Shown one piece after another: positions 1 to 7,134 of a stretch of DNA of 14,759 bases. The translations under genes and the position numbers were made by a program. Where the stretch lies: positions 1 through 14,759 of the forward strand of contig JAEZAW010000332.1 of NCBI GenBank assembly GCA_023430315.1, in the 5' to 3' direction. The first letter of the stretch is position 1; each line of letters starts with the position of its first letter. The DNA comes from Pseudomonadota bacterium. GTDB taxonomy: Bacteria; Pseudomonadota; Alphaproteobacteria; Rhizobiales; Hyphomicrobiaceae. The notes under the pieces were generated by a model, which did no database searches, was not told the origin of the DNA, and saw only the letters and a program-made list of their open reading frames with translations.

Positions 1-1
1 C

Positions 2-787
2 GGCAATGTGCTGCTGAACGGTCGTGCGCCGGGAACGCCGGATCTCTCACTAAAGGACTTCCGCGCCCAGGTGCAGATGGTCTTCCAGGACAGCTATGCC
101 TCGCTCAATCCGCGGCTGACCGTCGAGGACTCGATTGCCTATGGCCCGACTGTGCACGGCCTCTCCTCGACGGACGCCATCCGCCGCGCGCGCCGCCTGC
201 TCGATCGCGTCGGCCTCGACCCGCGGCGCTTTGCGGGGCGCTATCCGCACGAGCTTTCCGGCGGCCAGCGCCAGCGTGTGAACATCGCGCGCGCTTTGGC
301 GCTCGAGCCCAAGGTGATCATCCTCGACGAAGCCGTCTCCGCACTCGACAAGTCCGTCGAGGCGCAGGTGCTGAACCTGCTGCTCGATCTCAAGGACGAG
401 ATCGGCCTCACCTATATCTTCATCAGTCACGACCTCGAGGTCGTGCGCTTCATCGCCAACCGCGTGATGGTCATGTATCTCGGCCGCGTCGCGGAGATCG
501 GCCCGACAGACGCCCTCTACACCGGCGGCCGCCACCCGTACACGAACGCGCTCCTCGGCTCCATGCTCTCCATGAACCCCGACGAGCGCACCATGGAAGC
601 GCCGCTCGCGGGCGATCCGCCAAACCCCATCGACCCGCCGTCCGGCTGCCGCTTCCACACGCGCTGCGCCATGGCCGAGTCCGTCTGCTCGGCGAAGATG
701 CCGACACTCACCGTCACCGGCGCCGGCCACTTCGCGGCCTGCCACATGGTCGATCCCACCTCCGGCCACAGCAAGGCCGCCGCATGA
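2..787 (+). CDS. Oligopeptide/dipeptide ABC transporter ATP-binding protein, OppF/DppF type (5' partial)
   Basis: Cytoplasmic ATPase subunit of a peptide/nickel-type ABC importer. It would hydrolyse ATP to drive uptake of a periplasmically bound solute. The reading frame is open to the window edge (Gly-Asn before the GTG at 8), so the true start and the Walker A loop lie upstream; the GTG at 8 is not a credible start. Visible in order: the Q-loop region (MVFQDSYASLNPR), the ABC signature LSGGQRQR near residue 84, Walker B VIILDEA, the D-loop SALDKSV, the switch histidine in FISHD, and a C-terminal oligopeptide-transporter extension with spaced cysteines (GCRFHTRC, then a further Cys) typical of this subfamily. 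The next gene is the partner ATPase, 19 bp downstream. Substrate cannot be read from the ATPase; the racemase at the end of the operon hints at a small amide, hydantoin or peptide-like compound, which is inference. Confidence 0.93.
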   Translation, partial: GNVLLNGRAPGTPDLSLKDFRAQVQMVFQDSYASLNPRLTVEDSIAYGPTVHGLSSTDAIRRARRLLDRVGLDPRRFAGRYPHELSGGQRQRVNIARALALEPKVIILDEAVSALDKSVEAQVLNLLLDLKDEIGLTYIFISHDLEVVRFIANRVMVMYLGRVAEIGPTDALYTGGRHPYTNALLGSMLSMNPDERTMEAPLAGDPPNPIDPPSGCRFHTRCAMAESVCSAKMPTLTVTGAGHFAACHMVDPTSGHSKAAA

Positions 788-806
788 TGCACGCGGAGGA
801 AGCTCA

Positions 807-1829
807 ATGACGACGACGAGCGACCCGGTCCTCGACATCCGCGGTCTTACCGTCACTTTCGGCGGCGGGCCGAAGCCGGTGCGTGCGCTGGACGGCGTCG
901 ATCTGACACTCGGACGCGGCGAGGTCATCGCGCTTCTCGGCGAATCCGGCTCGGGCAAGAGCGTGACACTGCGCTCGATCCTGCGCTTGCATCCACCGAA
1001 ACGCTCGCGCATCGAAGGCAGCATCAAGGTCGAGGGCGTGGACGTGACCACGCTCGAAGGTCGCGCGCTCGAAGCCTTCCGCGGCAAGACCGTGTCGATG
1101 GTCTTCCAGGAGCCCATGCTGGCCATGGACCCTGTGTACACGGTCGGGCAGCAGATCACCGAGGCCGTGCGCAACCACGAGAGCATCTCGGCTGCCGATG
1201 CCCGTGCGCGTGCGCTCGAGATGCTGACGCTCGTGCGCATTCCGAGCCCCGAGCGGCGCCTGCAGGCCTATCCGCATGAGATGTCGGGCGGCATGCGCCA
1301 GCGCGCCATGATCGCACTCGCGCTATCCAGCAAGCCGCGCATTCTTCTGGCCGATGAGCCGACGACGGCCCTCGACGCCACTGTGCAGGTGCAGGTGCTG
1401 CTGCTGCTGCGAGAGCTGCAGCGCGAGCTTGGGCTGTCGATGATCTTCGTCACGCACGACATCTCGGTCGCGGTCGAGGTCGCGGATCGCATTGCCGTTA
1501 TGTACGCCGGGCGCATTGTCGAGACGGGGACGGTGCGCGACGTCATCCGCAGCCCACGCCACCCCTACACCATCGGCCTGCTTTCGACGCGCGCTCATGG
1601 CGGCCGCCTGGAAGGACATCGCCTGCCGGCCATTCCGGGCAGCCCGCCGGACCTCGCGAACCTGCCACCGGGATGTGCTTTCGCGCCGCGCTGCGCGATC
1701 GCAGCGGAAGAATGCCGCGCGAGCGTGCCCGAGCCGGTCGATCTCGGCGGCGGTCATCGCGTGCGCTGCTTCAGGACGGCCGAGACCGCAAACAAGGTTG
1801 CAGCGCTGGCGCCGGCCGTGACAAGCTAG
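807..1829 (+). CDS. Oligopeptide/dipeptide ABC transporter ATP-binding protein, OppD/DppD type
   Basis: Second ATPase of the same importer, 340 aa, a normal full length for the family. It pairs with the upstream ATPase to form the heterodimeric motor. Motifs in order: Walker A GESGSGKS (about residues 46-53), Q-loop MVFQEPM, signature MSGGMRQR, Walker B ILLADEP, D-loop TTALDAT, switch His in FVTHD, then the oligopeptide C-terminal domain with cysteines (GCAFAPRC, EEC, RVRC). This four-cysteine pattern is conserved in OppD/DppD relatives, where it can hold an iron-sulfur cluster. The ATG at 807 is well supported by GGAGGA at 795-800, six bases upstream. The racemase gene begins 4 bp after the stop, so the two are surely cotranscribed. 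The signature has Met in place of the commonest Leu, which is normal for this subfamily. Confidence 0.96.
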   Translation: MTTTSDPVLDIRGLTVTFGGGPKPVRALDGVDLTLGRGEVIALLGESGSGKSVTLRSILRLHPPKRSRIEGSIKVEGVDVTTLEGRALEAFRGKTVSMVFQEPMLAMDPVYTVGQQITEAVRNHESISAADARARALEMLTLVRIPSPERRLQAYPHEMSGGMRQRAMIALALSSKPRILLADEPTTALDATVQVQVLLLLRELQRELGLSMIFVTHDISVAVEVADRIAVMYAGRIVETGTVRDVIRSPRHPYTIGLLSTRAHGGRLEGHRLPAIPGSPPDLANLPPGCAFAPRCAIAAEECRASVPEPVDLGGGHRVRCFRTAETANKVAALAPAVTS

Positions 1830-1833
1830 CTCT

Positions 1834-2568
1834 ATGCGCATTCGCGTCATCAATCCAAACACGACCGCCGCGATGACGGCAACGATCGCGCGCGCGGCGG
1901 AAGAGGCTGCAGCCGCAGGCACGACCATCGACGCGGTGACCTCGTCGACCGGCCCGGTATCCATCGAAGGCTACTTCGACGAAGCGCTTTCACTGCCTGG
2001 ATTGCTGATGGAAGTGCGCAGGGGCGACGCTGCGGGAGCCGACGCGTACGTCATTGCCTGCTTCGACGATACCGGCCTCGATGCGGCCCGCCAGATTGCG
2101 ACAGGCCCGGTCATTGGCATCGGCGAGGCCGCTTATCATGCGGCCGCACTGGTCGCGAACCGGTTCACCGTCGTGACGACGCTCGCGCGATCCATTCCCG
2201 CGCTCGAGCACAATCTCATGAAGTACGGCTTCGAGCGTCGCGCAAAGGTTCGCGCTGCCGAAGTGCCCGTGCTTGCGCTCGAGGACGAGAAATCAGATGC
2301 GCGTGCCCGCATAGACGCTGAGATCGCGTATGCCCTGGCGGAGGATCGTGCCGAGGCCATCGTGCTCGGCTGTGCGGGCATGGCCAAGCTCGCCCGGGAC
2401 CTCTCGGTGCAGCACCATTGTCCTGTCATCGACGGCGTTGGCGCCGCCGTGAAACTCGCGGAAATGCTCGTCGCGCTTGGACACAAGACATCGAAGCGCG
2501 GCGGCTATGAAACCGGCGCGCCCAAGGCCATAACCGGCCCGCTCGCCAGTCTGCTCAAAGAAGGCTGA
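1834..2568 (+). CDS. Asp/Glu/hydantoin racemase family protein
   Basis: 244-aa cofactor-independent racemase of the Asp/Glu/hydantoin racemase superfamily, predicted cytosolic. The N-terminal INPNT motif is the family hallmark. The two catalytic cysteines that act as base and acid are visible: Cys76 in IACFDD and Cys180 in LGCAGM. Length and cysteine positions match hydantoin racemases (5-monosubstituted hydantoins) and the closely related allantoin racemases; the sequence alone does not separate these, and no hydantoinase or carbamoylase is present in the window to decide. Only 4 bp separate it from the ABC ATPase, so it ends the transporter operon and probably acts on the imported solute (inference). 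A strong inverted repeat follows the stop. A distant alternative is arylmalonate decarboxylase or maleate isomerase, less likely given both cysteines and the size. Confidence 0.9.
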   Translation: MRIRVINPNTTAAMTATIARAAEEAAAAGTTIDAVTSSTGPVSIEGYFDEALSLPGLLMEVRRGDAAGADAYVIACFDDTGLDAARQIATGPVIGIGEAAYHAAALVANRFTVVTTLARSIPALEHNLMKYGFERRAKVRAAEVPVLALEDEKSDARARIDAEIAYALAEDRAEAIVLGCAGMAKLARDLSVQHHCPVIDGVGAAVKLAEMLVALGHKTSKRGGYETGAPKAITGPLASLLKEG

Positions 2569-2578
2569 GCACGAAGAA

Positions 2579-2612
2579 ACGGCCGAGCGGCGAAGTTTCA
2601 CCTCTCGGCCGT
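2579..2612. terminator. Hairpin between convergent genes, probable bidirectional terminator
   Basis: A perfect 9-bp inverted repeat (ACGGCCGAG at 2579-2587, CTCGGCCGT at 2604-2612) that can extend inward through GG/CC and GA/TC pairs across mismatches. It lies 10 bp after the racemase stop and 24 bp after the stop of the convergent 98-aa gene. On the minus strand the stem runs into TTTCTTC, so the T-rich side favours termination of the minus-strand transcript; on the plus strand the T run is poor. Seen directly; the terminator role is inferred. Confidence 0.75.
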
Positions 2613-2636
2613 AGTTAGAGACGACGATCAGCACCA

Positions 2637-2933
2637 CTAGTTCAGTATCTCGGCCTTATCGGGGGCTTCGCCCGTCTGGATGGCATCGATCACCATCTTG
2701 ATCTCTTTGAGCAGGACGGCGTCGTTGGAGTTATCGCCATCGTCATCGTTCTGCGGCATGCCCTCATCCGTCGACTCCAGGCGCCGCGTGACGTCCATCT
2801 CCCAGCGCTTCAACGTCGCGATCTTCTGACCGCGCGTGAGGCCGACTTCCTTTCCGATGTCTGCAGGCCGATCGAAGACCGCCTCGGGATCCTGGCGCGC
2901 CTTCTCCGGCTCAATGCGCATGATCTCTGACAT
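2637..2933 (-). CDS. Small conserved hypothetical protein, 98 aa, likely GSR target
   Basis: Small, acidic, soluble-looking protein with no signal peptide or membrane segment. It begins MSEIMRIEPEKARQDPEAVF and carries a core DIGKEVGLTRGQKIATLKRWE, then an acidic linker (residues around 64-74) and a C-terminal helix. It resembles, from memory, short uncharacterised proteins of Hyphomicrobiales; no function is known to me. The frame stays open upstream to 3020, but the ATG at 2933 is preferred because a CGGAG sequence lies 8 nt upstream and the protein resemblance starts there. An EcfG-type promoter (3029-3054) sits 96 bp ahead, which suggests induction in the general stress response. It is downstream of the HWE kinase on the same strand, with 129 bp between, so read-through is also possible. 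A hairpin at 2579-2612 follows. Confidence 0.82.
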   Translation of the reverse strand: MSEIMRIEPEKARQDPEAVFDRPADIGKEVGLTRGQKIATLKRWEMDVTRRLESTDEGMPQNDDDGDNSNDAVLLKEIKMVIDAIQTGEAPDKAEILN

Positions 2934-3028
2934 TCCTTGTGCTCCGTTGTTCCATAGCGGCGGGGGCCTGCATGCACCCGCCCACGCGCTGCCGCCCGTC
3001 GGGACGGCAGAATTGAACACTCAGGTAC

Positions 3029-3054
3029 AACGCGCGGGGATAACTTCCGGTTCC
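3029..3054 (-). promoter_or_regulatory. EcfG-type promoter upstream of the 98-aa gene
   Basis: On the minus strand GGAAC (3054-3050), a 17-nt spacer and CGTT (3032-3029) match the EcfG (ECF15) consensus exactly in both boxes and within the accepted spacing of 16-17. It lies in the 129-bp gap between the HWE kinase stop and the 98-aa gene, 96 bp before that gene's ATG. Promoter function is inferred from the match and its position. Confidence 0.75.
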
Positions 3055-3062
3055 AGCACCTG

Positions 3063-4919
3063 TCAGGAAACGGCGGTGCCGGGCCCGTCGAGGATCTGCC
3101 CTCGACGCGGGTTGAAATAGAATTGCTCGCCCTCTCCGGCCACGCCGAGCTTGGCCTCGATGCGGCAGACAACCCCCTTCGGATCGAACTCGAGGCGTGC
3201 CTGAAGATGAGGCAGCTTGCCCGATCGCTCCAGCAGCAGCGTTCCGAAGCCACGCGCAGCGGGTGGCGTCACCGGCGGTCCGCCACGCTCGGTCCACAGC
3301 AGGATGATGCGCGGCGTGTCGTGCATCTCGGTTGTCCACGAGATCGTGACGCGCCCCTCGGGCCGCGACAGAGAACCGTGCTTGACCGCATTGGTCGCAA
3401 GCTCATGCAGCATGAGCGTGAGCTGGAGTGCCGTCTGAGGAGGCACGAAGACGTCATCGCCGATGATCTCGACGTTGCTGGTTTCGCCGGCGCTCACCTC
3501 GATCTGCGAGGTCGCGATCTCACGAAGCGAGGCACCCGACCAATGTGCCTCCGTGAGCATGTGATGCGCACTCGACATGGATTGAATGCGGCCGTTGAGG
3601 CCAGTAACGAATTGGTCGATGGTGGCGGACGTGCGCGCGGTCTGCGCCACGATGGCCTGAACGATCGCGAGCGTGTTCTTCACGCGATGATTGAGCTCGC
3701 CGACCAGGAGATTGCGGACATCATCCGACTTGCGGCGCTCGGTGATGTCGCGGTTCGTTTCGACGACGAGGCTGCGCCCGCCGGTACGGATCAGCTCGAG
3801 ACGGCTGTCGACCCAGATCTCGGCGCCATTCTTCGAAGCCTGAGGCAGCTCGCCGCTCCACTTGCCTTCGGCATCGAGATGCTCGAGCAGTGCTTCGAGC
3901 GACATGGGATAGCGTGTCTTGAGCAACTCCGCGGGGATGGCGCCCAGCGCGTCGCTCTTGCTGTAGCCGTAAAGCTCCTCGCATCCGCGATTGAAGAGGA
4001 TGATACCCTCGCCAAGCTCCCACACGAGCATGGCCTCGTGCGAAAGCTCGATGACGCGCTGGTGCTTCACCAAGCGCTCGTTGAGCCGCCGCTGATCCGT
4101 GATGTCGGTATCGGTGCCGCACCAGAGCACGACGCGGCCCTGGTCATCGCGCAAGGGCATGGCACGCGAAAGAAACCAGCGGAATGTGCCGTCGGCACCG
4201 CGCATGGGGAACGTATCCTCCCATGTCTCGCCGCTCTCGAAGGCACGCTTCAGCTGACGCACAACCCGCTCGGAGAAGTCGGCGTGGATGACCTCGTGCC
4301 AGCCCTCGCCGGCGGACTCCGCCGGATCCAGACCCGAGTAGTCGAACCAGCGCTGGTTGTGCCAGAACACGTAGCCCGAGGGGTAGGCCATCCAGGCGAA
4401 CTGCGCCATGTTGTCGGCGAGCGCGCGGAAACGCTGCTCGCTGGCCTTCAACGAAAGCTCGGCCACCTTCTGCGAGGTGACATCCCGCGAGACGCAGAGG
4501 AGTTGCTCGATCCGATCGCCGTCGCCGCGAACGGGATTGACGGTCACATCCCACCACTTCGAGGTACCCTTCGCCGTGGGGCACGTGGCGCTGAAATGAA
4601 CGACCTCACCACGCGCGGCGTCGGCAATCGCGCGCTCGACGGTAGTACGTGCTGCCTCAGGCCACAGAGCGGACCAAGGACGCCCCCGGATAGCAGCGGC
4701 GTCATCGATCTCAATAAGCAAGCAGCCGGCCGGATTGATGTAGCTCACAGTCCCACGGCTATCGATCAGCATGACGCAGTCCGGGCTCGCGTCGAGCAGC
4801 ATTGCAGCAAGACCGACAGGAACTTCGAGTGGCCTGTTCCCCCCCACATCAAGGGCGTGCTCAGCTGGCGCACCACCATGGGGTGCGTCGAAGCTGCTCG
4901 GCCGCTTTGACGATGTCAT
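3063..4919 (-). CDS. Soluble PAS-PAS-PAS HWE-family sensor histidine kinase
   Basis: 618-aa cytosolic sensor kinase with no membrane segment or receiver domain. Three PAS domains are visible: about 38-150 (LLDASPDCVMLID to SRDVTSQK), 160-277 (EQRFRALADN to DTDITDQ; PAS plus PAC, with WFDYSGLDPAE) and 287-396 (VIELSHEAMLVWE to ETNRDITERR). The kinase core follows: phosphoacceptor His411 in ELNHRVKNTLAIVQAI, N-box HELATNAVKHG (505-515) and the W-x-E signature WTERGG (542-547), which together define the HWE class, then the G-rich GFGTLLLE. HWE and HisKA_2 kinases are the established phosphodonors of PhyR in alphaproteobacteria, and phyR ends 262 bp upstream on the same strand, so this is a good PhyR kinase candidate (inference). 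The ATG at 4919 has only a weak ribosome site; a downstream start before the first PAS is possible. No EcfG promoter match was found in front of it. Confidence 0.93.
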   Translation of the reverse strand: MTSSKRPSSFDAPHGGAPAEHALDVGGNRPLEVPVGLAAMLLDASPDCVMLIDSRGTVSYINPAGCLLIEIDDAAAIRGRPWSALWPEAARTTVERAIADAARGEVVHFSATCPTAKGTSKWWDVTVNPVRGDGDRIEQLLCVSRDVTSQKVAELSLKASEQRFRALADNMAQFAWMAYPSGYVFWHNQRWFDYSGLDPAESAGEGWHEVIHADFSERVVRQLKRAFESGETWEDTFPMRGADGTFRWFLSRAMPLRDDQGRVVLWCGTDTDITDQRRLNERLVKHQRVIELSHEAMLVWELGEGIILFNRGCEELYGYSKSDALGAIPAELLKTRYPMSLEALLEHLDAEGKWSGELPQASKNGAEIWVDSRLELIRTGGRSLVVETNRDITERRKSDDVRNLLVGELNHRVKNTLAIVQAIVAQTARTSATIDQFVTGLNGRIQSMSSAHHMLTEAHWSGASLREIATSQIEVSAGETSNVEIIGDDVFVPPQTALQLTLMLHELATNAVKHGSLSRPEGRVTISWTTEMHDTPRIILLWTERGGPPVTPPAARGFGTLLLERSGKLPHLQARLEFDPKGVVCRIEAKLGVAGEGEQFYFNPRRGQILDGPGTAVS

Positions 4920-5181
4920 GATCTACACCGAACCCCGATCGAGCCCCCCGTTGGCTGGTGGCTCCCGCCCACCGCCGCGCATAAGGATTTCGCTCGCGTT
5001 GCGACCCTCGAAGCCTCTCGCTCGACTTTCGCTGCTGCTGCGAACTTTTCCACTTCGCTTCGTTTCTATCTCTCCGAGTTGCAGGGATAGAGCTATTTTG
5101 CACGATCGGTTGCATTGGCTGTGGATGAGATTAGTTCACGAGACCAATCTCTCACGAGACCCAATGTCCGGATTGACGCCC
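4920..5181. other. 262-bp intergenic region between phyR and the HWE kinase
   Basis: No convincing gene on either strand. Lower in GC than its flanks, so it probably contains the kinase promoter. It holds a direct repeat CACGAGACC at 5137-5145 and 5153-5161 (16-nt period), and a short inverted repeat GAGATT (5127-5132) / AATCTC (5146-5151) overlapping it. No good EcfG promoter faces the kinase. Confidence 0.5.
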
Positions 5182-5997
5182 TCACGCTGCCGCGCCGCGC
5201 GGTCGCCCCCCGGCGCGCACATCGAAGAACAGCGCTTGGCTGATGACAGCTTTCACCATCTCGGGCTTGAACGGCTTCGTGATCAGGAAGGTCGGCTCGG
5301 CGCGCTCGCCCGTGAGCAGGCGCTCGGGATAAGCCGTGATGAAGATCACCGGCATATTGGCGCCCTGCAGGATGTCGTTGACCGCATCGATGCCCGAACT
5401 GCCATCGGCAAGCTGGATATCCGCGAGCACGAGACCCGGCTTCGCCTTGCGCGCCAGATCGCCCGCTTCCGTGCGCGTCGTCGCGATGCCGACGACGTTG
5501 TGCCCGAGATCGCCGACGATCCCTTCGATGTCGAGCGCTATGAGCGGCTCGTCCTCGATGATGAGCACTTGTGCCGTGATCTGCTCGGCGATCTCCGCCC
5601 CTGCAACGTCCATGAGCCGGCAAACGTCGTCTTCGGTGGTGCTGAGAATCTCGGCGATCTCCGCTGTCGAAAACTCCTCGAGGGCCGCGAGAAGGAACGC
5701 CTGTCGCGGCAGCGGTGTCAGCGTCTCGATGCGACGGTCGACAACGCCGCCAGGACCAGCTTCCACAGGCTCAGGTACCTGGTTGATGGGGAGTGCACCC
5801 CATACCCTGACGAACGTGTGGTAAAGGGCGGCGCGAGGCGTCAGATCGCGCCGGAAACTCCGCTGATCGGCGACCAGCGCTTCAAGGGTCGCGACGACGT
5901 ACGCATCGCCCCGGTCCTGAGAGCCGGTCAAGGCTCGGGCATAGCGTCGAAGATACGGAATCTGTGGCGCGATCTGATCGGCAACAGAGCTAGTCAT
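5182..5997 (-). CDS. phyR: PhyR-type general stress response regulator (sigma-like domain plus receiver)
   Basis: 271-aa response regulator with the reversed architecture unique to PhyR. An N-terminal ECF-sigma-like output domain (about 1-138; IPYLRRYARALTGSQ, then LPLRQAF-like region LTPLPRQAFLLAALEEFS) is followed by a C-terminal receiver (about 143-260). In the receiver, acidic E148/D149, phosphoacceptor Asp193 in VLADIQLADG, Thr221 in FITAYPERLL and Lys241 in TKPF are all present; the FITAYPERLL stretch matches the FATGUY-type receiver of this group. Phosphorylated PhyR exposes the sigma-like domain, which sequesters NepR and frees EcfG. The ATG at 5997 is chosen over the TTG at 6006 because GGGAG lies 9 nt before the ATG and abuts the TTG. 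It has its own EcfG-type promoter at 6096-6120. It lies downstream of nepR-ecfG on the same strand, 150 bp after ecfG, rather than divergent. Confidence 0.97.
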   Translation of the reverse strand: MTSSVADQIAPQIPYLRRYARALTGSQDRGDAYVVATLEALVADQRSFRRDLTPRAALYHTFVRVWGALPINQVPEPVEAGPGGVVDRRIETLTPLPRQAFLLAALEEFSTAEIAEILSTTEDDVCRLMDVAGAEIAEQITAQVLIIEDEPLIALDIEGIVGDLGHNVVGIATTRTEAGDLARKAKPGLVLADIQLADGSSGIDAVNDILQGANMPVIFITAYPERLLTGERAEPTFLITKPFKPEMVKAVISQALFFDVRAGGRPRGAAA

Positions 5998-6095
5998 CTG
6001 TAGCAACTCCCCCGTTCGCGAGGCTCTAGTCGTTAACTGTGGGTCTCGGATACTCCGTGGCAGGTTCGACAGCTACCACGACCGCTAGGGCAGGA

Positions 6096-6120
6096 AACGC
6101 ACTGGACGGCTAACAGTTCC
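6096..6120 (-). promoter_or_regulatory. EcfG-type promoter of phyR
   Basis: Minus strand GGAAC (6120-6116), 16-nt spacer, CGTT (6099-6096): an exact match in both boxes to the EcfG consensus. It lies in the 150-bp gap after ecfG, 99 bp before the phyR ATG, so phyR would be positively autoregulated by the system it controls. Confidence 0.85.
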
Positions 6121-6147
6121 GTAACCGCCGGAGATTGGCAAAGGTGC

Positions 6148-6699
6148 TCATCCCACGGCAATGCCGCGCGGGCGTGGTGTATGCTCGCCACCAAAATCCT
6201 CGGCCACATCGACGCCCATGAGCTCGGCCAGCTTGCCGCGCGCCCGGTTGACGCGACTTTTCATGGTCCCTACCGCGCAGCCGCACATCAAAGCGGCCTC
6301 GTCATAGGAGAAGCCTTCCGCGCCAATCAGGATCAGCGCCTCGCGCTGTTCTGCTGAAAGGACCGCGAAGGCCTTCGTGAAATCGACCAGGTCCATATGA
6401 CCGGACTGGCTGTCTTTCACGCTGAGCTGCTGGGCAAGCTCGCCGTCGTGGTCCTGAACCTCGTACTTACGTTTGCGCAGTTCAGAGAGGTAGGTGTTGC
6501 GCAGAATGGTGAAGAGCCACGCCTTGAGATTGGAGCCCGGATCGAAGCTCGCGCGGCTCTTCCACGCTTTCACGAGCGTCTCCTGCACTAGATCGTCAGC
6601 TTGGTCCGCGGCCCCGCAAAGCGATCTCGCGAAGGCGCGCAAATTGGGGACGAGCGCGGCCAGCTGGGACTGCAGGTCCCCTGTGCTGCCTGCCGTCAT
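6148..6699 (-). CDS. ecfG: EcfG-type ECF RNA polymerase sigma factor (ECF15)
   Basis: 183-aa extracytoplasmic-function sigma factor. Region 2 (about 14-80) includes LVPNLRAFARSLCG, the core-binding and -10 melting segment DQADDLVQETLVKAW, and WLFTILRNTYLSELRKR. Region 4 (about 113-163) includes LSAEQREALILIGAEGFSYDEAA and the DNA-binding helix GCAVGTMKSRVNRARGKL that reads the -35 box. No additional C-terminal domain. It directs transcription from GGAAC/CGTT promoters, and several are present in this window. Its ATG overlaps the nepR stop by 4 bases (ATGA), the classic translational coupling of sigma and anti-sigma factor. GGAG lies 8 nt before the start, inside nepR. Identification as EcfG rather than another ECF rests on NepR and PhyR next to it and on the sequence. 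Confidence 0.96.
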   Translation of the reverse strand: MTAGSTGDLQSQLAALVPNLRAFARSLCGAADQADDLVQETLVKAWKSRASFDPGSNLKAWLFTILRNTYLSELRKRKYEVQDHDGELAQQLSVKDSQSGHMDLVDFTKAFAVLSAEQREALILIGAEGFSYDEAALMCGCAVGTMKSRVNRARGKLAELMGVDVAEDFGGEHTPRPRGIAVG

Positions 6700-6938
6700 T
6701 CCTTGCTCTCCGACTTGCTTGCGGACTGACCTTCCGATCGCGCCAACTCCTCGAGCAGCTTGGTGAATTTGTCGGGAAGCGGTTCGGCGAGTACGCGCCG
6801 ATACTCCTCGCGCAACTGGTGCCCGATGAGTCCGTGCGCCTCCGAAGGGAGCCCACCCTCCTGGGCGGGCTCGGGTGTCATGGTCACGACTTTGGCCTCT
6901 TGCCGCATCTGCTCGTCACTTTGCTTTTCATCTGTCAT
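6696..6938 (-). CDS. nepR: NepR anti-sigma factor
   Basis: 80-aa soluble anti-sigma factor that holds EcfG inactive and is titrated by phosphorylated PhyR. The diagnostic core is present: IGHQLREEYRRVLAEPLPD (about 38-56) followed by KFTKLLEEL, the two helices that wrap the sigma factor. The polar N-terminus (1-30) and Ser/Glu-rich tail are variable regions in this family. The ATG at 6938 is preceded at 3 nt by a G-rich stretch (GGGGGGA); an in-frame ATG four codons upstream (6950) is possible. The frame is open to 7271 but that part has no family resemblance. First gene of the nepR-ecfG operon, 101 bp downstream of an EcfG-type promoter, so the operon is autoregulated. Confidence 0.95.
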   Translation of the reverse strand: MTDEKQSDEQMRQEAKVVTMTPEPAQEGGLPSEAHGLIGHQLREEYRRVLAEPLPDKFTKLLEELARSEGQSASKSESKE

Positions 6939-7038
6939 TCGTCCCCCCATTCCCCGTAACTCCTGAGAGGCCAGGCCGGAGCCCATAATGCTCGGCGCGC
7001 GACCCTTACGGCGCGCACAAGCTGCCGACGCGGATAAT

Positions 7039-7063
7039 AACACGCGAACTGCCGTCAGGTTCC
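7039..7063 (-). promoter_or_regulatory. EcfG-type promoter of nepR-ecfG
   Basis: Minus strand GGAAC (7063-7059) followed by C, then a spacer of 16 nt to TGTT or 17 nt to GTT (7041-7039). The -35 box is perfect and the -10 box has T for the first C. Positioned 101 bp before nepR and beyond the stop of the preceding minus-strand gene at 7135. Autoregulation of the sigma operon is usual for this system. Confidence 0.8.
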
Positions 7064-7134
7064 CCGCCCCATCCACTTCGGTAAAAGAACAGCTCGTATA
7101 GTTAGTTAAGAAGTTTGCTGAAGTCTCTGAAGCG

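Noticed and set aside
50..1240. 396-codon minus-strand frame opposite the ABC genes
   Set aside because: Antisense shadow; runs across two well-defined ABC ATPases.
2948..2952. GGAAC on the minus strand just before the 98-aa gene
   Set aside because: It is 15 bp from the start codon and has no CGTT at the right spacing, so it cannot be its promoter.
3123..4910. Long open frame of 595 codons on the plus strand opposite the PAS kinase
   Set aside because: The minus-strand frame has full PAS and HWE kinase motifs; the plus frame shows no domain and is a GC-rich antisense shadow.
5041..5065. CGAAC followed by CGTT on the plus strand, EcfG-like
   Set aside because: -35 mismatch, spacer of 15 nt, and no plus-strand gene downstream.
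4771..6003. 410-codon plus-strand frame across the gap and opposite phyR
   Set aside because: No recognisable domain; phyR on the other strand has every catalytic residue and a promoter.
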